From: Candidatus Zhuqueibacterota bacterium
Lineage (GTDB): Bacteria; Zhuqueibacterota; Zhuqueibacteria; Zhuqueibacterales; Zhuqueibacteraceae
Reading direction: 5' to 3'
DNA length: 64,000 bases
NCBI GenBank assembly: GCA_022616415.1
Contig: JAKEEU010000008.1
Location: 1-64,000 of the forward strand
Under the pieces are notes generated by a model. That model ran no database searches and was not told the origin of the DNA. It saw only the letters and a program-made list of their open reading frames with translations. The translations under genes were made by a program, and so were the position numbers. Positions 42,373 to 51,821 of the stretch are shown in pieces; within the stretch, counting starts at the first letter, position 1; each line of letters starts with the position of its first letter.

Positions 42373-44580
42373 ATGCACGTTAGAAAAATCGCTTTTATCA
42401 CCTCCCTGATTTTGGCGCTCGGACTTTTAGCCGCTTCCCCGCAATTCAAAACTTTTGCCACGCAGGACGATTTGGACAACGGCAAGGCGCTCGGCATTTC
42501 CATCGATGCGCTCGGCCAAATGCGCCTGGCGCCGGCGGTGCAGGAACGTTTCCGCGCCTCCGTGCCTTATCTTTGGTGCGCCGCGAGCGACGGCCAGGGC
42601 AATATTTATATCGGCGGCGGCAATCCGGCGCTAGTGCTGCGTGCCGGAGCCAAACCCGCGCCCGACACCGTTTTCTCCAGCGCGGAAGTCGCCGTATTTG
42701 CGCTGGCGTTTTCGCAGAACTCTCTTTATATCGCCACCTCGCCGGATGGACAAATCTACCGGCAAAGTGGAAGCACAAAAGCGCAACCCTTTTTCAAGCC
42801 CGAAGCCAAATACATCTGGAGCATTGTACCTCGACCCGATGGCGCATTTTATGTTGCGACTGGCGAGCCTGGCCGCGTTTATCTCGTTCAACCCGGCGGC
42901 AAAGGCGAGATTTTCTTTCAGAGCGAAGAGAAACATATCCGCAGTTTGGCGTTGGATAGAAATACCGGCAATCTTTTTGCAGGATCGAGCGGGAACGGTT
43001 ATCTGTATCGCTTGACTTCAACCCCGCAAGGCGGGGTCAGTGTTTTGTATGATGCGCCGTTTCCGGAAATGCACCAGCTTGCCATCGGCCCCAACGGTGT
43101 GATTTACGCTGCCGCAGCCGGTGAAGGCGCCGTTCGCCCCGGTTTCATTCCCACTCCGATTGCAACGGTGGAAGGCGGCGAGCCGGAGGCCGGTGAGGAA
43201 GAAATCCCCCCGATCATCATTAGCGCCAGCGCCGGAGATCAGCCGCAAGTGCCGGGCGCGGCGCCCTCAGCAGCCCCACCGGCGCAAGGCATGGGCGCGG
43301 TGTATCGCCTCACCCAAGACGGCATTGCCAAAACATTATGGAACTCGCGCCAGGATCGCGTGCATTCGATGTTTCTCGAAGCCAGCGGCAGCTTGCTCAT
43401 TGGCACTGGCGACCGCGGGCGAGTTTATCGGCTCAACGACGACGGCTCGCGTTCGTTGTTGTTTCAGTTGGAATCGGCGCAGATTACTTCCATCACCGCC
43501 GGGCAGAGTGCAAGCGTTATTCTCACCACCGCCAATGCTGGCACCGTGCAAATTCTCAGCTCGCAGATGCGCGAGGAGGGCGAGTATCTTTCCGAGGTGA
43601 TCGATGCCAAGGTTCCGGCGCAATGGGGCGCGGTGAACTGGCTGCAATCCGGCGACAGGCAGGCAGACGTCAGCAGCGTGCGTCTCCTCACGCGCAGCGG
43701 CAACACCGGGAAGCCTGACAAAACTTGGAGCGACTGGGTTGCGGTGCAAGGCGCGGCAACCGGCGGCGCGATTGGCAGTCCGAACGCGCGCTTTTTGCAA
43801 TGGAAGCTCGAGATGACAGGCAACGGAAAAAGCTCAGCCCTCGTCAAGCGCGTGCAAATTTCTTACTTGCAAAAGAATGTCGCGCCGGAAGTGGCGTCCA
43901 TCAATATTTATAATCCCGGCGACGCTTTTCCGGAGGCGAAAGAGCAAGCCGCCAACCACGTGAGTGATTCGCAAGATGGCGGCTCACCCACGCCGCGAAA
44001 CGTTCAGCCGCCGGATGCCGGGCGCAAGTCATTTCAGAAGGGCGCGCAATCCCTCGGCTGGCAGGCGCGCGATGAGAACGGCGATCGGCTTATTTATCGT
44101 GTGGAAATTCGCGCCGTGGGCGAAACCGCGTGGCGCGAGCTGGTGAAAGATTATGCCGGCGCGGTGTACACGTGGGATAGCCAGGCGCTGCCGGACGGCG
44201 AGTATCAGGCTCGGATCACGGCATCGGATCGCCGCAGCAATCCCCCCAACCTCGCGCTCGCGGCCGAGAAAATCAGCGAAATTTTCGTCATTGACAACAC
44301 GCCGCCGGAGATCAAAAATCTCGCGGCGCAAAAAAGCAGCGGGCAATGGACGGCAAGCTTTGAGGCCGTTGACCAGCTCGCGCGGATCAAAGAAGCGTGG
44401 TATGCGGTCGATGCCGGCGACTGGCAATTGATTTACCCCACGGACAACGTGGCCGATCAACGCCGTGAGACTTATCAGTTCACGATTTCAAACGCCACTT
44501 CTGCAGCGCCGGGCATTTTGGCCGTGAAAGTGGTGGATGTCAACGGCAACAGCGGGTTTGCGAAGGTGCAACTAAAATAG
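42373..44580 (+). CDS. Exported beta-propeller protein with C-terminal Ig/FnIII-like domain
   Basis: 735 residues. Signal peptide (about 1-22). Propeller-like blades through about residue 410, with GNIYIGGGNPA, SLYIATSPDGQIYR, GAFYVATGEPGRVY, GNLFAGSSGNGYLYR and SLLIGTGDRGRVYR repeats. A low-complexity Pro/Ala linker (about 275-310) lies inside. The C-terminal third (about 550-735) is a fibronectin-like domain with YRVEIRAVGETAWREL and YTWDSQALPDGEY. No catalytic residues are recognised; probably a surface or periplasmic binding scaffold. Confidence 0.75.
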   Translation: MHVRKIAFITSLILALGLLAASPQFKTFATQDDLDNGKALGISIDALGQMRLAPAVQERFRASVPYLWCAASDGQGNIYIGGGNPALVLRAGAKPAPDTVFSSAEVAVFALAFSQNSLYIATSPDGQIYRQSGSTKAQPFFKPEAKYIWSIVPRPDGAFYVATGEPGRVYLVQPGGKGEIFFQSEEKHIRSLALDRNTGNLFAGSSGNGYLYRLTSTPQGGVSVLYDAPFPEMHQLAIGPNGVIYAAAAGEGAVRPGFIPTPIATVEGGEPEAGEEEIPPIIISASAGDQPQVPGAAPSAAPPAQGMGAVYRLTQDGIAKTLWNSRQDRVHSMFLEASGSLLIGTGDRGRVYRLNDDGSRSLLFQLESAQITSITAGQSASVILTTANAGTVQILSSQMREEGEYLSEVIDAKVPAQWGAVNWLQSGDRQADVSSVRLLTRSGNTGKPDKTWSDWVAVQGAATGGAIGSPNARFLQWKLEMTGNGKSSALVKRVQISYLQKNVAPEVASINIYNPGDAFPEAKEQAANHVSDSQDGGSPTPRNVQPPDAGRKSFQKGAQSLGWQARDENGDRLIYRVEIRAVGETAWRELVKDYAGAVYTWDSQALPDGEYQARITASDRRSNPPNLALAAEKISEIFVIDNTPPEIKNLAAQKSSGQWTASFEAVDQLARIKEAWYAVDAGDWQLIYPTDNVADQRRETYQFTISNATSAAPGILAVKVVDVNGNSGFAKVQLK

Positions 44581-44671
44581 TCGTTGGTTGCTCGTACTCG
44601 TACTCATACTCTTACTCGTTTTTAAAAATCTTAACAGCGAGTAAGAGCAGGAGTAGAAGTAGGAGCAGGAG
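44581..44671. repeat. TACTCG/GAGTA iterated-word palindrome
   Basis: Directly after the stop codon, CTCGTACTCGTACTCATACT and further TACTCG-like words are followed, after an A/T-rich loop, by CGAGTAAGAGCAGGAGTAG and AGGAGCAGGAG. The arms pair imperfectly. Confidence 0.65.
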
Positions 44672-44694
44672 AATTTAACAACAGGATTATTTTC

Positions 44695-45684
44695 ATGATC
44701 GATCCAGCCGCTCTACAGCAGATTCAGTCAATAATACAAAACGGAAAAAGATTTCTTCTGACCACCCACGTGAACGCCGACGGCGACGGCATCGGCTCGG
44801 AGATTGCTTTGTCGCACCACCTGCGCGATCTCGGCAAGGAGGTTCACATTTTCAACCACAACCCGACGCCGGAGAATCTGGAATTTCTCGATCCCCGCAA
44901 CGACCTCCAACTTTTTGAGGCGCAGAAGCACGGCGAATTGGTGCGCGAAATGGACGCGGTGTTCATTCTCGACATCAGCGACTGGGAGCGGCTGCGCGAT
45001 CTCGGCAAGCTGCTGCGCGCGCTTCCGGTTGCCAAAGTTTGTATCGATCATCATCCGGCCGAAGATCGCATGGGCGAAGTTGATATAATCCTGCCGGAGG
45101 CCTCTTCCACCGGAGAAATCGTGTACGATCTGCTGATCAAATTGGATGCGCGCTTGCAAGGCAAAATGGTTGAGGCGCTGTATACCGCCGTGCTCACCGA
45201 TACCGGCTCGTTTCGCTTTTCCAACACCAATTCACGCGCCCACGAGATTGCGGCGGATTTGATTGCTCGCGGCGTCAAGCCGCACCACATTTACCAGGAA
45301 GTCTACGAGCGCCAGCCGGCTAATAAAATGCGCTTACTCGGGCAAATTCTAAACAACCTGAATTTCAGCAAAGACGGACGGCTGGTGTGGTTCACGGTGA
45401 CGCAGGCCATGCTGCGCGCCACCGGCACGCAGCCGCGCGACACCGAAGGTTTTGCCGACTTCCCGCGCGGCATCGACGGTGTCGAGCTGTGTCTGATGTT
45501 TTTAGAAACTGAAAAGGGCCAAACCAAAATCAGCTTTCGCTCGAAGGGACGCATCGTCATCAACGGTTTAGCCAATCGTTTCGGCGGCGGCGGGCATCCG
45601 TATGCCTCCGGCGCGTTGGTGGATGGCCCGGTGCAGGAGGTCGTTCCGCGCGTCGTGGCCGAGGCGAAGGAATTTTTTGCGTGA
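44695..45684 (+). CDS. nrnA: DHH-family oligoribonuclease/pAp phosphatase
   Basis: 329 residues with DHH and DHHA1 domains. Motifs: HVNADGDGIGS (25-35), FILDISDW, CIDHHPAEDRM with the DHH signature, TDTGSFRFSNT and C-terminal RFGGGGHPYASGA that binds the nucleotide end. These match NrnA, which degrades nano-RNA (including pGpG) and dephosphorylates 3'-phosphoadenosine 5'-phosphate. Full length. Purine-rich leader before ATG 44695 is partly derived from the GAGTA word repeat. Confidence 0.92.
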   Translation: MIDPAALQQIQSIIQNGKRFLLTTHVNADGDGIGSEIALSHHLRDLGKEVHIFNHNPTPENLEFLDPRNDLQLFEAQKHGELVREMDAVFILDISDWERLRDLGKLLRALPVAKVCIDHHPAEDRMGEVDIILPEASSTGEIVYDLLIKLDARLQGKMVEALYTAVLTDTGSFRFSNTNSRAHEIAADLIARGVKPHHIYQEVYERQPANKMRLLGQILNNLNFSKDGRLVWFTVTQAMLRATGTQPRDTEGFADFPRGIDGVELCLMFLETEKGQTKISFRSKGRIVINGLANRFGGGGHPYASGALVDGPVQEVVPRVVAEAKEFFA

Positions 45685-45806
45685 AGTCTTGTCTCTCTCA
45701 ACATTCCGGAAGTGCCAGCGCTGTGACCCTGATGAGCGTGTTCATGGTGGATTGGGTGAGGTGACAAAATAAGGGAACATTCATTTGGAGTGGGACGATA
45801 AATAGA

Positions 45807-46415
45807 GTGGCAACGCAACGACATAACATTCTTAAATCGGTATGTCTCGGCGAATGTCAAAGCAAAGACCTGCCATCTGAGCTTGATTTAAGCAGCATTT
45901 CAACGGGGATGAATCGGCTTTGGCAAGGCAGCATTCGAAACATCCGGCACGGCTTGGTAACCGAGTTTGGTGCCACTTTAGTTTGGCAGCGCGGACGATT
46001 GCGTTCGACCAACGTTGTGCAGGGAGAGTCAAATACGGTTGCACTAAAACCACAAATTCATCGAGGGCAAAAATTCGTTGGAACATTTCACACGCATCCT
46101 TACAAACAAGGTTGGTTGGGAATTGCGTTTAGTGGAGAAGATTTTGCCACTGCGATCAACTTGCGTGAAAACGTTTCGGTCGTTCATGCCGGCAACAAAA
46201 TTGCCGCATTAATTCGCACTGAAATATCTTCGCACTCAGTTGACAGCAACAAAATTGTTGATCTGGCCAATGAATTAGTATGGCGATATTCTAATGAGAA
46301 AACTCCGTTTGCAGAGGCAGTACAAAAAATGAATATTGATTTATGTGTTGCCTATGGGCTCGCCTATTATCTTGGCAAAACCGATGGACGATTAACTTTG
46401 AGGCATAAGCCATGA
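45807..46415 (+). CDS. JAB/MPN-like putative metalloprotease, first of an overlapping pair
   Basis: 202 residues (GTG start; ribosome site weak). The motif GTFHTHPYKQGW with His95 and His97 followed by FSGED (Ser109, Asp112) resembles the JAMM zinc motif HxH..SxxD, though the gap between the second His and Ser is longer than the usual eight residues. An upstream Glu in LVTEFGATLVW could be the catalytic acid. Such proteins deconjugate ubiquitin-like tags or cleave peptides. It overlaps the next gene by four bases, so the two act together. Confidence 0.6.
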   Translation: MATQRHNILKSVCLGECQSKDLPSELDLSSISTGMNRLWQGSIRNIRHGLVTEFGATLVWQRGRLRSTNVVQGESNTVALKPQIHRGQKFVGTFHTHPYKQGWLGIAFSGEDFATAINLRENVSVVHAGNKIAALIRTEISSHSVDSNKIVDLANELVWRYSNEKTPFAEAVQKMNIDLCVAYGLAYYLGKTDGRLTLRHKP

Positions 46416-46846
46416 AACGGAACAGTCAGATCCAAATCCCGCCTGTTATAATAAAAGACGATTCGAGTTTGCATGCGCTTCTGGAACGGTTGCAGAAAGA
46501 GAGAGAGAGACTAGGCATTCAGGTTGACCAAGAAACAATCAATCCTGAAGCAACCGTAGTGAACCGACGCCACAGGCGCGAGCGCACGAAAATCAAACCG
46601 TCAAAAAGCCGCAAAACCATCGTGCGAGAGTTTGCGCTGCTGATTACTCCCGCGCCGTATGGCGGCTATTTGGCTTATTGCCCGGCAGTTTACGGCTATT
46701 ATGCCCGTGGCAAAACCCCAGCCCAAGCTCGCAAGCAACTGGCAAACAATCTCCACCAACACTTTAGCGATCTTGCTGCTAAAGGCAAGTCCCTGCCACG
46801 CTCAAGCAGTCGCATTGAAAAACTCAAGATTTCCCTGTCTGTTTGA
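46412..46846 (+). CDS. HicB-like domain protein partnered with the JAB protein
   Basis: 144 residues. A variable, basic N-half (VVNRRHRRERTKIKPSKSRK) precedes a C-terminal HicB-like fold: LLITPAPYGGYLAYCPAVYG followed by GKTPAQARKQLANNLHQHF. HicB antitoxins normally neutralise HicA; no HicA gene is present, and the coupled gene encodes a JAB-like protein instead. The start overlaps the previous stop (ATGA at 46412). Confidence 0.65.
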   Translation: MKRNSQIQIPPVIIKDDSSLHALLERLQKERERLGIQVDQETINPEATVVNRRHRRERTKIKPSKSRKTIVREFALLITPAPYGGYLAYCPAVYGYYARGKTPAQARKQLANNLHQHFSDLAAKGKSLPRSSSRIEKLKISLSV

Positions 46847-46862
46847 GTGTTATAAATCCCGC

Positions 46863-48125
46863 TTAAAAACCGAGCAGGCGATGCACGGGGACGCACCAGA
46901 TTTTATTTGCCGCGTCAAGAGACTCGATTTGGGCGCCGCGGGTCACCACGATGCCGCCGCGCCAGTCTGATTTCAGCGCCGCTGCGACGTCGCGCAACGG
47001 ACGATAATCTTTGGCGGCAATCTCGCGACTCGATTTGATTTCAAAGCCGAGTACGCCCTGCGGCGTTTGCATCATAAGATCGACTTCCAATCCCGCGCGC
47101 GTGCGGTAAAAATAAAGCTGGACATTTTCACCGGCCGTGCGCACCCACTTGTAAATTTCGGCAATGACAAAGGTTTCGAAAAGCTCGCCGGTCGGCGCTC
47201 CCCAGTAACCTTGCAGGTGGCGCAAAATGCCGATATCAATCAAAAACAGCTTGGGCGTTTTGATGACGGTGCTGGTGAGATTCTTATTGTACGGCGGCAA
47301 AATAAACGTTTGGTAAGATAGCTTGAGATATTCCAGATAACGCCGGCTGGTTGAGACGGCAATGCCGGCGTCCCGTGCCAGCTCCGAGTAGGAAAGAATC
47401 TGACCGCTGCGCAACGCCGTGAGCCGTTGAAACTCACGAAAGGGGCTGAGATCATCGAGGCGCGCCAAATCACCAAGATCGCGCTCGAGATAGCTGTGTC
47501 CATAAGATTGCAACCATTGCCGGCGATCATTATCATCAAGCGCTAAAAGCGCCGGCATACCGCCCCACGTCAACATGTAATCTAAAGCGGCCAGCGTGGC
47601 TTCGTCTTCCTGAGGGGGTCGAATCACCGGCTGATCCTTGAGTAACGCATTAAAATCAGCGGCGGTTAATAGTCGAGCCACAAGCGGTGGCACAGCCGGT
47701 TCATCTTCGGCTGCCATTTCGGAAAGCATTAAAGGAAAAAGCTCATAAAAAAATGCGCGACCAGCGAGTGATTCACGAATGCGTTTGAGCAGCAAAATTT
47801 GTGAAGAGCCTAAGAGCACGGTGAAAGTGATATCGCCTTCATCAAAGCTGTATTTCACCTTGTCGAAAACGGTGGGTTCTTTTTGTGCTTCATCCAAAAC
47901 CGCCGCGCCCAGATTTTTGCCCCACGACATCGCGCGCAGCGTTCGCACAAATTCGCGGTTTTCCGGCGCATCACAATTAACATAACGCAATTCGGAATAT
48001 GCCTGTCGCGCCAGGGTTGTTTTGCCGGTTTGCCGCGCGCCCGTCATCACAACTAAACGCCGCGTCGAAGACTTGGGCAAGCGGCGGGTTATCCAGCGAA
48101 ATTTATGTAAATTTGATCTCGTCAT
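46863..48125 (-). CDS. AAA_14/DUF4143 family ATPase, second copy type
   Basis: 420 residues. Walker A TGARQTGKTT (28-37), Walker B AAVLDEAQK, a VLLGSSQILL sensor strand, and the DUF4143 C-terminus with YFYRTRAGLEVDLMMQ and VLGFEIKSSREI. Sequence is clearly divergent from the protein at 7044, so these are not recent duplicates. ATG 48125 is chosen over a TTG two codons upstream. The promoter and start region consists of repeated TGTAAATTTGATC words. The convergent HicB-like gene ends 17 bases away. Confidence 0.85.
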   Translation of the reverse strand: MTRSNLHKFRWITRRLPKSSTRRLVVMTGARQTGKTTLARQAYSELRYVNCDAPENREFVRTLRAMSWGKNLGAAVLDEAQKEPTVFDKVKYSFDEGDITFTVLLGSSQILLLKRIRESLAGRAFFYELFPLMLSEMAAEDEPAVPPLVARLLTAADFNALLKDQPVIRPPQEDEATLAALDYMLTWGGMPALLALDDNDRRQWLQSYGHSYLERDLGDLARLDDLSPFREFQRLTALRSGQILSYSELARDAGIAVSTSRRYLEYLKLSYQTFILPPYNKNLTSTVIKTPKLFLIDIGILRHLQGYWGAPTGELFETFVIAEIYKWVRTAGENVQLYFYRTRAGLEVDLMMQTPQGVLGFEIKSSREIAAKDYRPLRDVAAALKSDWRGGIVVTRGAQIESLDAANKIWCVPVHRLLGF

Positions 48126-48170
48126 GATCAATTTGCCTGTAAATTTGACCTCGTGATGATCAAATTTACA
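48106..48170. promoter_or_regulatory. Operator-like repeated words over promoter and start of the second DUF4143 gene
   Basis: TGTAAATTTGATC at 48106-48118, TGTAAATTTGACC at 48138-48150 and the inverted GATCAAATTTACA at 48158-48170. The last overlaps the predicted -10 box, and the first lies in codons 2-7 of the gene. Same layout as 6997-7043. Confidence 0.6.
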
Positions 48171-48191
48171 TACAAATTAATCGAAACGCAA
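48163..48191 (-). promoter_or_regulatory. Promoter of the second DUF4143 gene
   Basis: On the minus strand TTGCGT (48191-48186), 17-base spacer, TAAATT (48168-48163). The -10 is part of the repeated operator word. Confidence 0.5.
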
Positions 48192-48277
48192 GTCTTTTGT
48201 GAAACCAAACAAAAAGGCGTGGTCACCTCCAAAGAAAATTTCTCCAGACGTATGCCACGCCTTTCCCCTTTTGTGAA

Positions 48278-48320
48278 GTCAAGTCCCGACCTCGGACTTC
48301 GGACTTTCGACCTCGGACCG
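48278..48320. repeat. GACCTCGGACTT iterated words after the LamG gene
   Basis: CGACCTCGGACTTCGGACTT and TCGACCTCGGACCG follow the minus-strand stop at 48321. One-sided word run, no complementary arm. Confidence 0.45.
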
Positions 48321-51119
48321 TTATTTCATAAATATCATCTTCCGCGTTTGCGAAAATCCATTCACGCGCAGCTTGTACAGATACACGCCGCTCGGCACAA
48401 GCTGGCCGCGTGCGTCTTTGCCATCCCAATTCACCGAGTGAAAACCAGCATTGATTTGCCCATTGACCAACGTGCGCACTTCCTGGCCGTGCAAGTTGTA
48501 AATCGACAACTGCACCACGCCGGCCTCTTTGACGCTGAATTTGATGCTCGTGCTCGGGTTGAACGGGTTCGGGTAATTCTGCTCAAGTGCATAGCTTTCC
48601 GGAATAGCCTCTGACGCCAGCTCTTCCTGGGTGGCTTTACTTGCACCATCGCTGTGGATGTTGATATTGCCACCCTCAATGGCGTCGGCAGCATCCCCGT
48701 CTTCTGGAGCGCCCATCTGATTGTCATAGATAACGGTTTCGTCGGCATCTTTTTGCCAAATCTTGATCCGGAATTGATCAACACCGTCCCCGTTCACCTG
48801 GCCGTCTCTGGCGAACAGCAAGAAGCCGTAGTCGCCGGCGCCATTGATGGTGCCTGAGCCTTTGTACTTGGCATGTGGCCCGGAGATCACCAGCCAGTCG
48901 TAGCTGGTGCTTTTGAACTTCAAATCAGCCATTTTGAAATCGAACTGGGTGTTGCCGTCGGGAGTCGATTTTCCCTTTTGGTATTTGGAAACGAACCCAA
49001 AGTGGGCTTTGCCGGTGAGTGAGGGGTTGGCCGGATAGGCTTCAGGTGGTGATTCGATCCAGCCGCCGCCAGTCACGTACCCGGCGTTCGGGTCGTAGAT
49101 CACCACAAATTGAAAAACTTCGGTGTCGAAATTGCTGGCACCATCCGTTACGGTAAGCGTGAGGGTATACACGCCGGCAGCAGTATAGGAATGACTGCCG
49201 CTCACAGTGTTAGCGTTTTGATCGACCATGCCCGGCGTGGTATTACCGTCACCCCAGTTCCATTCCGCGGTGTGGTCATTGGCATCGCAAACATCAGTAA
49301 AGCCGGCGCTGGCATTGATGAGGGTGTTAACTTGATTGGGATCCATTGGCGCGGTAATCGTCCCAATCACCGGCGCTTCGGTGTCTTCCACCGTTATCTC
49401 CTGCGTGGCGCTGTTGCTGCAATTCGTCGCGCCGTCGGTCACTTCCACCCTTACTGTCATCGTGCCGGCGTCGCCTGCGATTACACTCACTGAGTTGCCG
49501 TTATTATCGCCGTAAATCGTTCCCCCGGTGACTGACCATTCGAAGGTTGGATTCGCGGCATCGGTGTTTGCCGTGTAAGTATGAGTCGAGTTAGGGCACA
49601 CCGGATCGCTGCCGGTAATGCTCACCTCTGGCGGCGTGCATTCTTTGCACTTGCCCGCGCTGCCGGCGTTGTAGATGGATTGGATTTCTGAAGCGGAAAG
49701 AGCGCGGTTGTAGATATCGACTTCGTCGATTAGACCGTTAAATGGCTGTTCTGGGCCTACTGCGTCTATCTCGCCAATGGTGAATGGATCTGCACTATCA
49801 GTATTTCTTAATGGCTCGACGCGGGTATTCTCCAAAACTCCATCAACATAGATCTCAAGGGTACCGTCCGGCCTCCGCACGCCAGTAACATGATGGAAGG
49901 TGTTATCAGCGACAACCGAGATTGATCTAACGGGTTGTTTGCTACCGCCACCTCCAGGTAAACTGAACCCACAACTTCCTGTCGCACAATCGACAGCGAG
50001 AAACTCCACCTTATTGTCATCCGCGATCCTCAGAGCGTAGCCAGGAAATGGAAAAGAGAGGCCGAGCTTTGCCGCAATGGCGCGAAATGTATTGCTTGGT
50101 GAAGCCTTAATCCACGCGTCAATAGTTATTTCACCAGTACCCAAACGCAGGTTGCTATTGTCTTCGATGCGAACAAAATCATCCACACCATCAAAACTAA
50201 ACGCCTGATCAACCAAACCAGCCGCGAATGTAGCGCCATTTACCAGCGTGCCGTTATTGCCATCTTTTATGTCGTTTGCATTGTCATCTCCCGGCCACCA
50301 GCTTACCAAGCCGGAAGGCGGATTGACACAAACCGGCGGCGGTGTATTCGTGCACTTGCCCGCGCTGCCGGCGTTAAAGATGGATTGGATTTCGGAGGCA
50401 CTTAGTACACGGTCATAAATATCGATTTCGTCTATCAAGCCCACGAAGCGCCCTGACGGTTGCCCATCTCTACCTATGTATAAGGGTTCGCTCGTATAGC
50501 CAGGAAGAAAAGTCGAGCTATACCCATTATTGAGGCTCATCTCGATTGCTTGCTCGACTCCATCAATATAAATTTTGGCATCGGTATTATCACCATTGAG
50601 ATTCTGCCAGGTACCCGCAACGTGATACCACCTGTTACTTGACAAAGTCGAAAGAGTTCGCCAGTGTGCGTATCGATTCTCTGCTCTGTTCTCAACGATG
50701 AGCGCGAGTTTGCCCCCATCTTGTATCCGGAGCATGTACGAGATCCAATTCTCGCTTGTCTGAACTTTGGCTATGATCGGCTGTATCAACGTCGCATCTG
50801 CGGTGTTTATCCAGGCATCAAGAGTGAAGCTGGAAACTCTCAAGCTTGCATTGTCCGCAATAAACGCAGCATCATCCACCCCATCAAAGCTAAACGCCTG
50901 CCCAACCATGCCCGATGCAAATGTCGTCCCATTCTGTAGCGTTCCATCATTTCCATCCTGAATGTCACTTGCGTTTCCCTCTCCCGGCCACCAGCTTACC
51001 AAGCCGGAAGGAGGAGTCACACATTGTGATGCGCTTTCCGAAAAAGAAAATCCCATTGCCAAAAGAAGCGCCACAACAAACATGCGCTTCATTCGCGGAA
51101 TCGTCGATAAATTTTTCAT
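48321..51119 (-). CDS. Secreted LamG/PKD protein with T9SS type A sorting domain
   Basis: 932 residues. Signal peptide (about 1-30, ending SESASQ). Two LamG/concanavalin-like modules, each opening with PPSGLVSWWPG and containing QAFSFDGVDD and closing with LIDEVDIY or LIDEIDIY, are followed by Ig-like and PKD-type segments (WNWGDGN) and a beta domain around YVTGGGW. The last 85 residues, starting EQNYPNPFNPSTSI and ending in a VYLYKLRV strand, are a classic type IX secretion C-terminal domain. It should be exported through the Por machinery and displayed, binding glycans or matrix. ATG 51119 has an AAAGGA site. Confidence 0.9.
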   Translation of the reverse strand: MKNLSTIPRMKRMFVVALLLAMGFSFSESASQCVTPPSGLVSWWPGEGNASDIQDGNDGTLQNGTTFASGMVGQAFSFDGVDDAAFIADNASLRVSSFTLDAWINTADATLIQPIIAKVQTSENWISYMLRIQDGGKLALIVENRAENRYAHWRTLSTLSSNRWYHVAGTWQNLNGDNTDAKIYIDGVEQAIEMSLNNGYSSTFLPGYTSEPLYIGRDGQPSGRFVGLIDEIDIYDRVLSASEIQSIFNAGSAGKCTNTPPPVCVNPPSGLVSWWPGDDNANDIKDGNNGTLVNGATFAAGLVDQAFSFDGVDDFVRIEDNSNLRLGTGEITIDAWIKASPSNTFRAIAAKLGLSFPFPGYALRIADDNKVEFLAVDCATGSCGFSLPGGGGSKQPVRSISVVADNTFHHVTGVRRPDGTLEIYVDGVLENTRVEPLRNTDSADPFTIGEIDAVGPEQPFNGLIDEVDIYNRALSASEIQSIYNAGSAGKCKECTPPEVSITGSDPVCPNSTHTYTANTDAANPTFEWSVTGGTIYGDNNGNSVSVIAGDAGTMTVRVEVTDGATNCSNSATQEITVEDTEAPVIGTITAPMDPNQVNTLINASAGFTDVCDANDHTAEWNWGDGNTTPGMVDQNANTVSGSHSYTAAGVYTLTLTVTDGASNFDTEVFQFVVIYDPNAGYVTGGGWIESPPEAYPANPSLTGKAHFGFVSKYQKGKSTPDGNTQFDFKMADLKFKSTSYDWLVISGPHAKYKGSGTINGAGDYGFLLFARDGQVNGDGVDQFRIKIWQKDADETVIYDNQMGAPEDGDAADAIEGGNINIHSDGASKATQEELASEAIPESYALEQNYPNPFNPSTSIKFSVKEAGVVQLSIYNLHGQEVRTLVNGQINAGFHSVNWDGKDARGQLVPSGVYLYKLRVNGFSQTRKMIFMK

Positions 51120-51229
51120 GGCTGTTGTCCTTTCAAAAGTTGTTGAGCTGAGGTTTGGTGAAATTCTGCTATCGTGCCGCATCGAAAAGCTATTTGAAGA
51201 GTCCCGCAAGGCTGCGCCCGCGTCAAAGT

Positions 51230-51294
51230 GAAGTCCGACTTGGGCAGTAGGATTTTGCAAAATTTGAAAAATCGTCGCGCCCAAGTCGGACTTC
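51230..51294. repeat. GAAGTCCGACTTGGGC palindromic element, copy 1
   Basis: Perfect 16-bp arms GAAGTCCGACTTGGGC and GCCCAAGTCGGACTTC enclose an AT-rich core with GGATTTTGCAAAATTTGA. Copy 2 is at 52440-52507 with a related core. Confidence 0.7.
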
Positions 51295-51821
51295 GCCTCA
51301 TGCCTCAGGAAGGAAGACGCAGATCCCTGCATCCTCCCCCCTGAGAAGCAGGGATCCTACGACGTATTCACGAATTGGTGGTTAGGAGACGAATACCTGT
51401 CACCATTATTCTTGATGGTGAAACGGCTGGCAACAGCGGCATTGCTGTGCGAATTGGGCGTGCGGAAAGCAAAAATCACACGTGTGACGTCGCCCATGCT
51501 GCAAGCGATACTGATGCGCATGATGTAGTCCTCCTGTCGAAGATGTAAAAATCAGCAGCACGGCGCCGAGCAAAATTCGTCCGTCTGTTGAATTGTACAT
51601 CGTGTTCAAAACGTTATTGCTGCTGGTCGCGCTCCAGCTTACAGCCGCTCCATCGGCGGGTAAAATTGCCAAAACAGTTTTGGGTGGGACACAATGAAAA
51701 CGATTCCGCCCTCTTTCCAGGTTTCCAAATATAATCTGTCCCAAATTATAATTCAAGCAAAAAAACTTACTATTTCTTGTCATGCTTTTTTTGTTGCCGG
51801 ATTGTCACAAACTGAGAACGC

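Noticed and set aside
44581-44671. Possible CRISPR array (regularly spaced short repeats)
   Set aside because: Repeat units are only 6-7 bases with no spacers and the array is palindromic; no cas genes in the window.
46412-46846. Classical HicAB toxin-antitoxin system
   Set aside because: No HicA-like gene with its dsRNA-binding-type fold is adjacent; the coupled gene is JAB-like.
51406-51783. 125-codon minus-strand open frame in the 860-base intergenic region
   Set aside because: Cys/His/Gln-rich, no ribosome site, no recognised domain and surrounded by repeats and gene remnants; may be decayed sequence.
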